Below, in pieces: positions 38,242 through 46,061 of a DNA stretch of 64,000 nt. This stretch comes from Paenibacillus prosopidis (GTDB taxonomy: Bacteria; Bacillota; Bacilli; Paenibacillales; Paenibacillaceae): assembly GCF_003337375.1 (NCBI RefSeq), contig NZ_QPJD01000020.1, forward strand, positions 54,892-118,891. The letters run 5' to 3'. The translations under genes and the position numbers were made by a program. Under the pieces are notes generated by a model. That model was given only the letters and a program-made list of their open reading frames with translations, made no database searches and had not been told where the DNA came from. Within the stretch, counting starts at the first letter, position 1; every line of letters starts with the position of its first letter.

Positions 38242-39345
38242 ATGAACGTCGTTTTACCGACAGAGGATAAACAAATGCAGCACATTATTGAAAAAGTGCG
38301 TCATGGCCAGCGACTTACGCTGGAGGATGGCATTTACTTATATCAATCGGATGATCTGCTTACAATCGGTCAATTAGCCAATGAAGTTGCGCTGCGCAAA
38401 AACGGCAAAAAGGTTTATTTTATCGAGAACATGAGTCTTTATTTCACGAATGTGTGCGAAGCGCATTGCGCATTCTGCAACTTCCGTAAGGACGAAGGCG
38501 AAGAAGGCTCTTATACATTAAGCGGTCAGCAAATGATTGAATATGTGGAGCAGCATTTCCATCCGGGCGTCCGGGAATTCCATATTGTCGGCGGACATAA
38601 TCCGCATGTTCCGTTCCAATATTATGTCGATTCCCTTAAGGCATTGAAGGAGCGGTTCCCGGAAGTAACGCTTAAAGCGTACACGGCTGCGGAAATCGAT
38701 TTTTTCTCGCGCATTAGCGGACTATCCTACAAGGAAGTGCTGCAGGAGCTGATGAAAGCCGGGCTGCAGTCCTTAACCGGCGGAGGCGCCGAAATTTTAT
38801 CCGATCATTACCGCAAAAAGATGCGCGTCGACAAAGCCGACGTAACCCAGTATTTACAGGTGCACCGGACGGCGCATGAGCTCGGGCTGCGAACGCATAC
38901 CACGATGCTTTACGGCTCGATTGAAACGAAAGAAGACCGGATCCGCCACTTGATGCAAATTCGCGAGCTTCAGGATGAAACAAACGGCTTCCTTGTTTTC
39001 ATACCGCTATCGATGCAGCCGATAAATCCAAGAGCCGGCATACGCCGCCGCAACTCCGCCTTCGAGGACCTGAAGACGATCGCGATCAGCCGGTTAATGC
39101 TTGATAACTTCCAGCACATCAAAGCATACTTTATTAATATTGGCGTTCAATTGACTCAGGTCGCGTTGACCATGGGAGCATCGGATGCGCACGGTACGAT
39201 CGTGAAGGAAAAAATCAGCCATGCCGCAGGAGCCCTTACACCGGAAGGGATTACGCGCGAGGACTTGATTTGGCTTATTAAAGGCGCGGGTCGAATTCCG
39301 GTCGAACGCGATACCTTTTACAATGAAATTAAAGTGTACGAATGA
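38242..39345 (+). CDS. mqnE: aminofutalosine synthase MqnE (radical SAM)
   Basis: A 367-residue radical-SAM enzyme of the futalosine menaquinone pathway. It joins the MqnA product to SAM-derived adenosine. The cluster motif is CEAHCAFCNF (CxxxCxxC, near residue 72). VREFHIVGGHNPHVPF, LQSLTGGGAEILSDHYRKKM and FIPLSMQPINPRAG are MqnE/MqnC/CofH-family segments, and SDAHGTIVKEKISHAAGA near residue 315 fits MqnE. AACAGGAGG precedes the ATG. MqnC is the main look-alike; the IVGGHNPH segment favours MqnE. It implies that this organism lacks or does not depend on the classical men pathway. Confidence 0.88.
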   Translation: MNVVLPTEDKQMQHIIEKVRHGQRLTLEDGIYLYQSDDLLTIGQLANEVALRKNGKKVYFIENMSLYFTNVCEAHCAFCNFRKDEGEEGSYTLSGQQMIEYVEQHFHPGVREFHIVGGHNPHVPFQYYVDSLKALKERFPEVTLKAYTAAEIDFFSRISGLSYKEVLQELMKAGLQSLTGGGAEILSDHYRKKMRVDKADVTQYLQVHRTAHELGLRTHTTMLYGSIETKEDRIRHLMQIRELQDETNGFLVFIPLSMQPINPRAGIRRRNSAFEDLKTIAISRLMLDNFQHIKAYFINIGVQLTQVALTMGASDAHGTIVKEKISHAAGALTPEGITREDLIWLIKGAGRIPVERDTFYNEIKVYE

Positions 39346-39406
39346 GTAAACGGCATGACGGAAGCAAAAGATAAATTATCATTTAGAGTTGTGGAGTTGG
39401 AATCAT

Positions 39407-40474
39407 ATGAGAAAACTTATTATTTTGGGTGGAGGGTATGGCGGACTCGCCATCGCAAATGAGTTATTAGAGAAGCAAATGCCGCATGACGTTTCCATTG
39501 TGTTGATCGACCGCATGCCGTTTCAAGGCTTGAAAACGGAATATTATGCACTCGCAGCAGGGACGGTTTCCGATTTAGAGCTGCGCGTAAAATTTCCGGT
39601 GGACCCAAGAATTACACTCGCATATGGTGAAGTAACGGATGTTGACATGGAGCTAAGATTGGTCCATATAGAAGGACAGGAACCGATTGAATACGATTGG
39701 CTCGTTATCGGGCTTGGCTGTACGGACAAATACCATGGAATCGAAGGCGCTGAACTTTTCTCAACCAGCATTCAAACGTTCTCGGCCGCTAGACGAACCT
39801 ACGCTTTGCTTAATGACGTGAAGCCTTACGGCCAAGTCACTATTGTCGGCGGCGGCTTAAGCGGCGTAGAGGTTGCTGCCGAGCTGCGGGAAAGCCGTTC
39901 CGACCTCAATATTCGTATTTTGGATCGTGGACCAAGTGTGTTATCTGCTTTTCCCGGAAAGCTGCAATCATTTGTCGCGGAATGGTTTCAGGAACATAAC
40001 GTGGAAATGCGGGGTCATGTCTGTTTGACAAAGCTCGAGGCCGGTATTTTGCATGATGGTAATTCACCTTCACCTATATACACCGATGTGACGGTATGGA
40101 CGGCAGGCATTCAGCCTGTTCCGCTTGTACAGCGCATGAATTTGCCGAAGGATAACCAAGGAAGATTGATCATAAACGAAAATCATCAGCTGCCGGATTA
40201 TCAGGATGTATTCATTGTCGGAGACTGTGCAGCGCTGCCTCTGTCGCCCAGCGGCCAAGCCGCTGGCGCTCAAGGCAAGCAAATCGCCGAGGTGCTTTAC
40301 GCTATATGGCATGATAAAACGCCTCGATTGGGCAAAATAAAGCTGAAGGGCGTACTTGGCTCACTCGGCAAGAAAAGCGGCTTCGGACTTATGGGCGGCA
40401 CGCCTATTCTGGGACGCGTTCCACGCCTCGTGAAGAGCGGTGTACTCTGGCGCTCGAAGCGCCATCTCGGCTAA
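39407..40474 (+). CDS. yutJ: NADH dehydrogenase-like flavoprotein (YutJ-like)
   Basis: A 355-residue NDH-2-family protein with two nucleotide folds: KLIILGGGYGGLAIANELLE at the N-terminus and VTIVGGGLSGVEVAAEL near residue 150. VFIVGDCAALP near residue 268 is the FAD-binding end. It is shorter than the YumB-like paralogue at 26616-27809 and ends with basic residues (LVKSGVLWRSKRHLG). ATG 39407 is used; the ribosome site GTGGAG is modest. Gene order with yutM, yuzB and yutI argues for YutJ. Electron acceptor unknown. Confidence 0.82.
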   Translation: MRKLIILGGGYGGLAIANELLEKQMPHDVSIVLIDRMPFQGLKTEYYALAAGTVSDLELRVKFPVDPRITLAYGEVTDVDMELRLVHIEGQEPIEYDWLVIGLGCTDKYHGIEGAELFSTSIQTFSAARRTYALLNDVKPYGQVTIVGGGLSGVEVAAELRESRSDLNIRILDRGPSVLSAFPGKLQSFVAEWFQEHNVEMRGHVCLTKLEAGILHDGNSPSPIYTDVTVWTAGIQPVPLVQRMNLPKDNQGRLIINENHQLPDYQDVFIVGDCAALPLSPSGQAAGAQGKQIAEVLYAIWHDKTPRLGKIKLKGVLGSLGKKSGFGLMGGTPILGRVPRLVKSGVLWRSKRHLG

Positions 40475-40479
40475 TGGGA

Positions 40480-40755
40480 TCATAAATCGTCCAGCAGTTT
40501 ATCGAGCGCCTCGCGATCGGCTTGCTGCTGTTCGATTGCTTTTAAAATATTATCGTACAGCTCATCAGCTGTTTCAGCAGATACAATAGTGCCGTCCACA
40601 AGCGCGAACGGATTCAAATAGCACTCGCCGCAGTTGCCGAGACAGCCGTATTCGATAACTTCGTATGCATCATTTTGCTCGAAAAGCTTCATTATCCGGT
40701 CTGTGCCATGATGCATGTTGCTGGCGCAAAACTCGATCATTGGTTTAATCACCAT
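40480..40755 (-). CDS. yuzB: YuzB-family (DUF1450) protein
   Basis: A 91-residue protein with conserved cysteines: EFCASNMHHG near residue 8 and YGCLGNCGECYLNPFALV near residue 38. The pattern CxNN..CxxxCxxC matches the DUF1450/YuzB family of Bacillales, a thioredoxin-like, possibly Fe-S or thiol-active group. The C-terminus is an acidic helix. It is convergent with yutJ and divergent from yutI, exactly as in the Bacillus yut region. Function is unknown. Confidence 0.85.
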   Translation of the reverse strand: MVIKPMIEFCASNMHHGTDRIMKLFEQNDAYEVIEYGCLGNCGECYLNPFALVDGTIVSAETADELYDNILKAIEQQQADREALDKLLDDL

Positions 40756-40786
40756 GCTTCACCTAACTTTACTCAGTTACTATCCA

Positions 40787-40815
40787 TTTTCAATTTTATC
40801 ACTTTGTACTATAAT
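40787..40815 (+). promoter_or_regulatory. candidate promoter of yutI
   Basis: TTTTCA (40787-40792), 17 bases, TATAAT (40810-40815), 24 bases before the yutI start codon. Confidence 0.6.
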
Positions 40816-40838
40816 AGGGGAGAAAGGAGATGATTGCA

Positions 40839-41084
40839 ATGAGTGAACAAGTACAAGACACGATGTACGATGAAGTATTGGACGTATTAGATAAACTTCG
40901 TCCGTTTTTGCAGCGCGACGGCGGCGACGTTGAATTGGTTGATGTCGAAGGCGGCATCATCAAGCTTCGTTTAATGGGCGCATGCGGAAGCTGCCCGAGC
41001 TCGACGATCACGCTTAAAGCGGGTATCGAACGTGCACTTCTCGAAGAAGTAGAAGGTGTAGTCGAAGTCGTTCAAGTATTCTAG
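40839..41084 (+). CDS. yutI: NifU-family iron-sulfur scaffold protein (YutI-like)
   Basis: An 81-residue protein consisting of a NifU C-terminal domain: VLDKLRPFLQRDGGDVELVD, then GACGSCPSSTITLKAGIE with the CxxC that binds the cluster (near residues 48-51). It acts as a scaffold or carrier for Fe-S clusters. ATG 40839 is placed 9 bases after AAAGGAG; the ATG at 40830 lies too close. With the IscA-type gene at 37637 it provides cluster carriers for the many Fe-S and respiratory enzymes nearby. Confidence 0.93.
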   Translation: MSEQVQDTMYDEVLDVLDKLRPFLQRDGGDVELVDVEGGIIKLRLMGACGSCPSSTITLKAGIERALLEEVEGVVEVVQVF

Positions 41085-41128
41085 AATAAAAGAACGTATA
41101 TTTCTGACCTTTTACGCTCAAATGACGA

Positions 41129-41187
41129 AGAGTCTTACCGGTGGCACGGAGCTTAGCTCCGCTGCTTCTCGTTAAGACTCTTTTTTT
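41129..41187. terminator. terminator between yutI and the SDR gene
   Basis: AGAGTCTTA (41129-41137) pairs with TAAGACTCT (41173-41181), with inner CGGAGC/GCTCCG, then seven Ts on the plus strand. Confidence 0.92.
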
Positions 41188-41198
41188 GACTAATTTTT

Positions 41199-41981
41199 TT
41201 AACACATCCCTTTAATGTTCGCACGGATCGGGTCGAACCCGCCTGTAACGTCGATAACGTTTCCGGTCAAGAAGGTGGATTTCGTTTCACACAAGAACAG
41301 TATGACGCGCGCTACATCTTCGCCCGTTCCGGGACGGCCAATCGGCGATTCCGTATCGAATTCATCCTCGACCTCCGCGATGGAGCGTTCTTTGTTGACA
41401 CCGCGAATATCTCCCGGTCCAATCAGGTTAACTGTGATGCCAAACGGCGCTTCTTCAACGGCAAGGGACTTCGTGAAGGAAACAAGACCAGTCTTCGCGG
41501 CTGCGTATACCGCCCGATGCGGCCACGCTCTCGCTTCTCCTGCATGACCGTAGCCAAAGTGAATAATGCGTCCCCATTTACGTTCCCTCATGCGGGGAAG
41601 CAGCCGATGATCGAGCAGCATAACGCCTAACAGATTGCCATGCACCATGCGCATGATCGTTGCTTCGTCGTACTCGCTGAACAGTCGGCGCTGACGTACG
41701 AACGGGCCCGCATTGTTTACGAGAATGTCGATGCCGCCCGCCCATCGTTCAGCTTCAACCGCAAGCTTCTCCACGCCATCAGTGGTCGCGATATCGGCTT
41801 GAACGGTAATCGCTTTTACACCCAGCTGCTCAATCTGATGCTTCACCTGGTGCGCTTCAATCTCGCTCTCGTAATAATTAATGACGATATTGCAGCCTTG
41901 CTCGGCAAGCTGCAGTGCCGTCCTTTTGCCGAGTCCTTTGGCGCTGCCCGTTACTAGCGCTGTTCTGCCCTTATGCTCCAC
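41199..41981 (-). CDS. short-chain dehydrogenase/reductase with altered catalytic site
   Basis: A 260-residue SDR. Cofactor motif TGSAKGLGKR (near residue 11), ILVNNAGP (near residue 87), catalytic YAAAK (near residue 160), and VTGGFDP at the end. The serine that normally lies about 13 residues before the tyrosine is not seen; the local sequence is HFGYGHAGE. Activity may be changed. The GTG at 41981 follows GGGAGGAA. The substrate is unknown. Not obviously in an operon; the HEPN gene lies 25 bases upstream on the same strand. Confidence 0.82.
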   Translation of the reverse strand: MEHKGRTALVTGSAKGLGKRTALQLAEQGCNIVINYYESEIEAHQVKHQIEQLGVKAITVQADIATTDGVEKLAVEAERWAGGIDILVNNAGPFVRQRRLFSEYDEATIMRMVHGNLLGVMLLDHRLLPRMRERKWGRIIHFGYGHAGEARAWPHRAVYAAAKTGLVSFTKSLAVEEAPFGITVNLIGPGDIRGVNKERSIAEVEDEFDTESPIGRPGTGEDVARVILFLCETKSTFLTGNVIDVTGGFDPIRANIKGMC

Positions 41982-42006
41982 GAGTATTCCTCCCTCGGGA
42001 TTATGG

Positions 42007-42714
42007 TTACTTGTTCCGCATTAAGCTGCATGCGTATTGAAAAGTAAGCAGCAGCGATTCCATAGCCAAGTACAAGCCTTGCGTCAAATCAGCCGATTGC
42101 TGCGCAATATTTTCCAATTGAACTTCTTCTCCGTACATACGGTGGCTCTGGATCAAATCATCCTGCATTTCCGAGTTCATGTAATGGATTTCCGTGTTTC
42201 TACGCTTCCTCAGCCGTGTCATCGGCTCCTTATACTTCTCCTTTACATCGTTCAGCTTCCACATCAGCTCAGGATGAGCCTTCTTCTCCCGCATATTGCG
42301 CAAAACGGTGAAATAAGAGAAATGAGCTTTTATTTTCTCCGTCCGCATATCGAGAAGCTCATTAAGCAAGGTGCCTAGCTTATCGAGCAAGGAGAAGACA
42401 CGGATAAACGCATTTTTATCAAAATAGATATACCGATTATAATTCATCCTCTCATCCGCTGTCATTTGCATAACAGAGGATGAGGTAATCTGATGCTGAA
42501 ATTTTACCGCGGCGTAGTGGCTTTGCTCAAGCTCATCCAAAGACGACCGCAAGCCGAGCGTCCAAATTTCATATTTCCGGAGCTTATGACCGCTGTCGCC
42601 GCCTTTTGCAATGTTCTTGGGCAGCATGGAAACGAACTGTTCCATTAAACGGTACGTTTCTGCAAGCATTCCTTTCGGTTCTCTCTGCGGCTCGTCAAAC
42701 AGAAAACGCAGCAT
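42007..42714 (-). CDS. HEPN-domain protein (Cthe_2314-like)
   Basis: A 235-residue all-helical protein. It resembles the Cthe_2314 group of HEPN-domain proteins known from Firmicutes. The segment RNTEIH (R172 to H177) fits the HEPN RNase motif R-x4-6-H with a polar residue after the arginine, placed after a long helical region as expected. A possible ribonuclease, but no partner nucleotidyltransferase or antitoxin gene is adjacent; a chromosomal role other than toxin-antitoxin is likely. The start ATG 42714 follows GGAAGGGG. Family assignment is from memory. Confidence 0.6.
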   Translation of the reverse strand: MLRFLFDEPQREPKGMLAETYRLMEQFVSMLPKNIAKGGDSGHKLRKYEIWTLGLRSSLDELEQSHYAAVKFQHQITSSSVMQMTADERMNYNRYIYFDKNAFIRVFSLLDKLGTLLNELLDMRTEKIKAHFSYFTVLRNMREKKAHPELMWKLNDVKEKYKEPMTRLRKRRNTEIHYMNSEMQDDLIQSHRMYGEEVQLENIAQQSADLTQGLYLAMESLLLTFQYACSLMRNK

Positions 42715-42801
42715 AATTGAACAGTCCCCTTCCCGATAAAGTTTACGAATTAAAACTTACTTCGAAAGCATATGCTTGGTTTGTCTTTAGCATGACCGTT
42801 A

Positions 42802-44565
42802 TTACAGCTTGTACTCGCTCCAGCGACTATCAACAAGCTTGACGATATCCTCACGCGGGAACAGTTCATCCGGATAGCCCGGCTTCATTCTCGCATCAAT
42901 AACGATCGGAAGCTTATACCCAAAATGATGCCGGCGAAGATTGGAATTTGCGTAAATATCGTCAGCAGGATTAAAACGCGTGAATACCGTCCATAAGAAC
43001 GGCGTTTGCGCTGCTGCGATCGCTGCATCGTCTGCGAGGATGACGAGCGGCCAAGAGGTTTCTTTCTCTGTCAGGCGATCAAGCAGCCGCTGCGCAAGCT
43101 TTGGCTCTGCTTCATAGGATGCGCCAGATACGACTAAGCAACCGCGGCAATAAGGCTGTGCGGCCGTTATTTCATCAATGGCCCCTTCCTCATATACACT
43201 AGGCAGCTCGCGCACAGGATCGCCCACACCAAGCAGTACACCTTTGCTGCCGTGATTCAGCTTGCCGCCGGTATAGTCGAGCGTGTCATGCGACGTGTTA
43301 TCAAAGATAAACAAGTCGGATTCCGGACGGAACCGCTCCAAGACGGTTTCAAGCAAGGAAGGAAAATTTTCAAGCTGTACCGGCTGGTTCGTGACAATAA
43401 GAAACTTCGTTAATGTAAGCTGTCCTTCTCCCAAAATCCGGAATGCAGATGTCAGCGCTTCACGTGAATAGCTTTCCCGTACAATAGCGGCAGCAAGCGC
43501 ATGGAAGCCGGTTTCGGCATAGGTCCATAAATCTTTTACGCCAGGCATCGCCATCGGGAACGCAGGTGACAGCAGCTTTTGCAGAAACTCGCCCATATAA
43601 TAATCCTCTTGGCGAGGCTTGCCGACTACGGTAGCCGGATATATAGCATCCTTGCGATGCCACATATGGCTCACATTAAATATAGGAAAATCATGTGTAA
43701 GCGAGTAATAGCCATAATGATCGCCGAACGGCCCCTCAGGTCTTCTTATATGCGGAGGTACATGGCCGCTAAGAACGAACTCTGCTTCCGAAGGAATGCG
43801 ATGTGTGCCGTTCGGGTCTTGAACGACGGGCAGCTTGCCGCCAATAATGAGCGAAGCAAGCAGCAGCTCCGGCAAATGCTCCGGAACAGGAGCAATCGCC
43901 GATGCGATTAATGCTGGAGGCCCGCCTAGAAAAACAGATACCGGCAGCGCTTCATTTCGCTTCTCCGCTTCATGGTAATGGAAGCCGCCGCCTTTATGTA
44001 TTTGCCAGTGCATGCCTGTAGTAGAATCATCGAAGATTTGCATTCTGTACATACCGAGATTATGCTGCTTCCGTTGTCCGGGATGCTCGGTATAGACAAG
44101 CGGGAGCGTAATGAACGGGCCGCCATCCTCCTGCCAGCTCGTAATCGCAGGTAAACCTGCAAGCGGGTTTTCCCGTTTGCAGGCCTGAAGCACAGGGGCA
44201 TTGCCGGCTGGCACTTCCTTCAATCCAACCTTCAGCATGTCCCAAATTAAGTTTTTCTCGCCCCAAATGGCTTTCGGAGTCGGTGGCAGAACGCGATCGA
44301 CCGCTCCGATAATTTGCTTCATTAGCGCCTCCGGACGCGGACCGAAAGCAAGATCAACTCGACGGCTTGTCCCGAACAAGTTCGTTACGATGGGAAACGG
44401 ACTGCCCTTCACGTTTGTGAACAGCAGCGCTGGCCCTCCGGCATCAATCACGCGGCGGTGGATTTCTGCTGCCTCCAAATTCGGATCAACCGGAACATCA
44501 ATTATTGCCAAATCATTTTCGCGCTTCAGCACGTCCAAAAATTCACGTAAATTTGAAAAACTCAC
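42802..44565 (-). CDS. UbiD-family decarboxylase (menaquinone pathway candidate)
   Basis: A 587-residue UbiD-type, prenylated-FMN-dependent decarboxylase. Recognisable parts are LREFLDVLKRENDLAII at the N-terminus, RMQIFDDSTTGMHWQIHKGGGFH (UbiD core near residue 175), RRPEGPFGDHYGYYS (near residue 275), and KFLIVTNQPVQLEN. The GTG start shares its G with the stop of ctaA (TAGTG at 44567-44563), so translation is coupled. In futalosine organisms a UbiD homologue performs the late decarboxylation of menaquinone synthesis. With mqnE nearby and ctaA in the same operon, that role is likely but inferred. Confidence 0.85.
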   Translation of the reverse strand: MSFSNLREFLDVLKRENDLAIIDVPVDPNLEAAEIHRRVIDAGGPALLFTNVKGSPFPIVTNLFGTSRRVDLAFGPRPEALMKQIIGAVDRVLPPTPKAIWGEKNLIWDMLKVGLKEVPAGNAPVLQACKRENPLAGLPAITSWQEDGGPFITLPLVYTEHPGQRKQHNLGMYRMQIFDDSTTGMHWQIHKGGGFHYHEAEKRNEALPVSVFLGGPPALIASAIAPVPEHLPELLLASLIIGGKLPVVQDPNGTHRIPSEAEFVLSGHVPPHIRRPEGPFGDHYGYYSLTHDFPIFNVSHMWHRKDAIYPATVVGKPRQEDYYMGEFLQKLLSPAFPMAMPGVKDLWTYAETGFHALAAAIVRESYSREALTSAFRILGEGQLTLTKFLIVTNQPVQLENFPSLLETVLERFRPESDLFIFDNTSHDTLDYTGGKLNHGSKGVLLGVGDPVRELPSVYEEGAIDEITAAQPYCRGCLVVSGASYEAEPKLAQRLLDRLTEKETSWPLVILADDAAIAAAQTPFLWTVFTRFNPADDIYANSNLRRHHFGYKLPIVIDARMKPGYPDELFPREDIVKLVDSRWSEYKL

Positions 44566-45494
44566 TAACTTCCACGTCCTTCCCTAAGCCGCCATGAACG
44601 AATTAACATATCCAATAATAGTCCGAACAAACCTGTAATAATCAAATTATGCAGTAGACTTGTGAAAATAAACCAATCATTACTACCGATTGTCACCGTG
44701 AGCAGGGCTCCGCTGAATACTTGTGTAAGAACAAGCCCGAGGGCCCAAGCCGCCGGTATTGTCAAGCCCGCTTCTCCATGGCTTACTTTCCGGATATGAA
44801 TGTACAAGCCAGTAATGGAGAGCGCCAATATAAACGCCGCAACCCTGTGAATAAATACGGCTCCGGTCGCACCCTCTAGCTCCGGTACGATTTGACCGTT
44901 GCAAAGCGGCCACCCCTCGCAGCCTCCTGCCGATTCCGTATGTCGAATGAAAGCACCCAGATAAACGACGACATAGCAATATATTGCAGTGAATAACGCT
45001 CTTGGAAATATGGAACGCGGTACTGTCAGTATCGGCTCCTTGCCGTTGCGTACACGATAAATCCACACAACAAGCAGCATAGTTGCGGCAAAGGCAATCA
45101 ACGATATACCGAAATGAATCGCCATGATCGGCGGAGATTGCGGCCACATCACTGCAGCGGCTCCCATTAGTGCTTGTACAATAGTGAAGAGCAATGCGCT
45201 TAACGCGTAAAACAGCGGTTCCTTAAACACTTCCCTGTTCTTTCTATACATACGATAGACAGAAATACTGACAGCAAGGACAAGCAGGCCTTCTAGGCCG
45301 CTGACAAGACGATGGGAATATTCAATCATCGATTCTAACGTATAAGCCGGTATAAATTTTCCGTTGCATAATGGCCAATCATCGCCGCAGCCGCGGCCAG
45401 ATTCGGTATTCGTGACGAGAGCGCCGGCAAGCAGTACAAGAAGCATTCCGATGCACGCAGCGAGAGCTAACGCGCGAAAACGGCCGGTTACCAT
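44565..45494 (-). CDS. ctaA: heme A synthase
   Basis: A 309-residue, eight-helix membrane protein of the Cox15/CtaA family. It oxidises heme O to heme A for aa3-type oxidase. Two homologous halves each carry the extracytoplasmic cysteine pair (CGDDWPLC near residue 36, CEGWPLC near residue 193) and heme-ligand histidines (IEYSHRLVSG, MAIHFG, VFIHRVAA, SLLHNLII). The ATG follows AAAAGGTGA. It shares an operon with the UbiD decarboxylase, linking heme A and quinone supply to terminal respiration. Confidence 0.94.
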   Translation of the reverse strand: MVTGRFRALALAACIGMLLVLLAGALVTNTESGRGCGDDWPLCNGKFIPAYTLESMIEYSHRLVSGLEGLLVLAVSISVYRMYRKNREVFKEPLFYALSALLFTIVQALMGAAAVMWPQSPPIMAIHFGISLIAFAATMLLVVWIYRVRNGKEPILTVPRSIFPRALFTAIYCYVVVYLGAFIRHTESAGGCEGWPLCNGQIVPELEGATGAVFIHRVAAFILALSITGLYIHIRKVSHGEAGLTIPAAWALGLVLTQVFSGALLTVTIGSNDWFIFTSLLHNLIITGLFGLLLDMLIRSWRLREGRGS

Positions 45495-45596
45495 AATAAA
45501 ATCACCTTTTTTCAGGAATTAATAACAGTTCAATTATATCGGTAACAAACCGCAAAAGCCATGTTGAAAATGTGACACTTAAGCGCAGACTGCCGC

Positions 45597-45650
45597 AAAA
45601 AAGGAAAGCCCGCGCAGGGAAGGACGATGTCCTCCCGCAGCGCGGACTGC
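45597..45650 (-). terminator. terminator after the thioredoxin-like gene
   Basis: On the minus strand CCGCGC-TGC-GGGAGGAC pairs with GTCCTtCCC-TGCGCGG, followed by GCTTTCCTTTTTT. Confidence 0.8.
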
Positions 45651-45653
45651 CTA

Positions 45654-46001
45654 TTACGTATGGCTAAGCGCATTACTTACTTCAATGGCACGATTAACGA
45701 ACTGCTCAATTTCCTCGCGCGTTTTGCGAAGCTTGCTTACGAACCGCACGAGCTCCTGACTATTCCGGAACGCAATAAAGCTTGGTATGCCCAATATATT
45801 AAGCTCCGAGCACAGGTCCGGCAAATCGTCGCGGTCAAGCTCGACAAAGGTTACTTTACCTTCGTAGTGACACTCCAGATCGGGCATAAACGGGTCAATA
45901 AAATGACAATCCTTGCACCAGGTTGTTTTGAACACCGCTATCGTCAATCCATCGCCCGCCACCGCTTCGCGAAACTCAGCGTCTGTTGTCAGCTTTCTCA
46001 T
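45654..46001 (-). CDS. thioredoxin-like protein
   Basis: A 115-residue thioredoxin-fold protein. The active-site region FKTTWCKDCHFIDPF (near residue 28) has the WCxxC motif, and LGIPSFIAFRN carries the cis-proline (near residue 73). The CKDC centre differs from CGPC of thioredoxin, so its redox potential probably differs too. The ATG at 46001 follows AGGGGTGA; an in-frame upstream start overlaps that site. Bacillus YtpP-type proteins look similar. Substrate unknown. Confidence 0.88.
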   Translation of the reverse strand: MRKLTTDAEFREAVAGDGLTIAVFKTTWCKDCHFIDPFMPDLECHYEGKVTFVELDRDDLPDLCSELNILGIPSFIAFRNSQELVRFVSKLRKTREEIEQFVNRAIEVSNALSHT

Positions 46002-46061
46002 ACAGTCACCCCTAACCATTAAAACAAATGTGATCTAATAAGATCGGCCGTTTACTACAGC

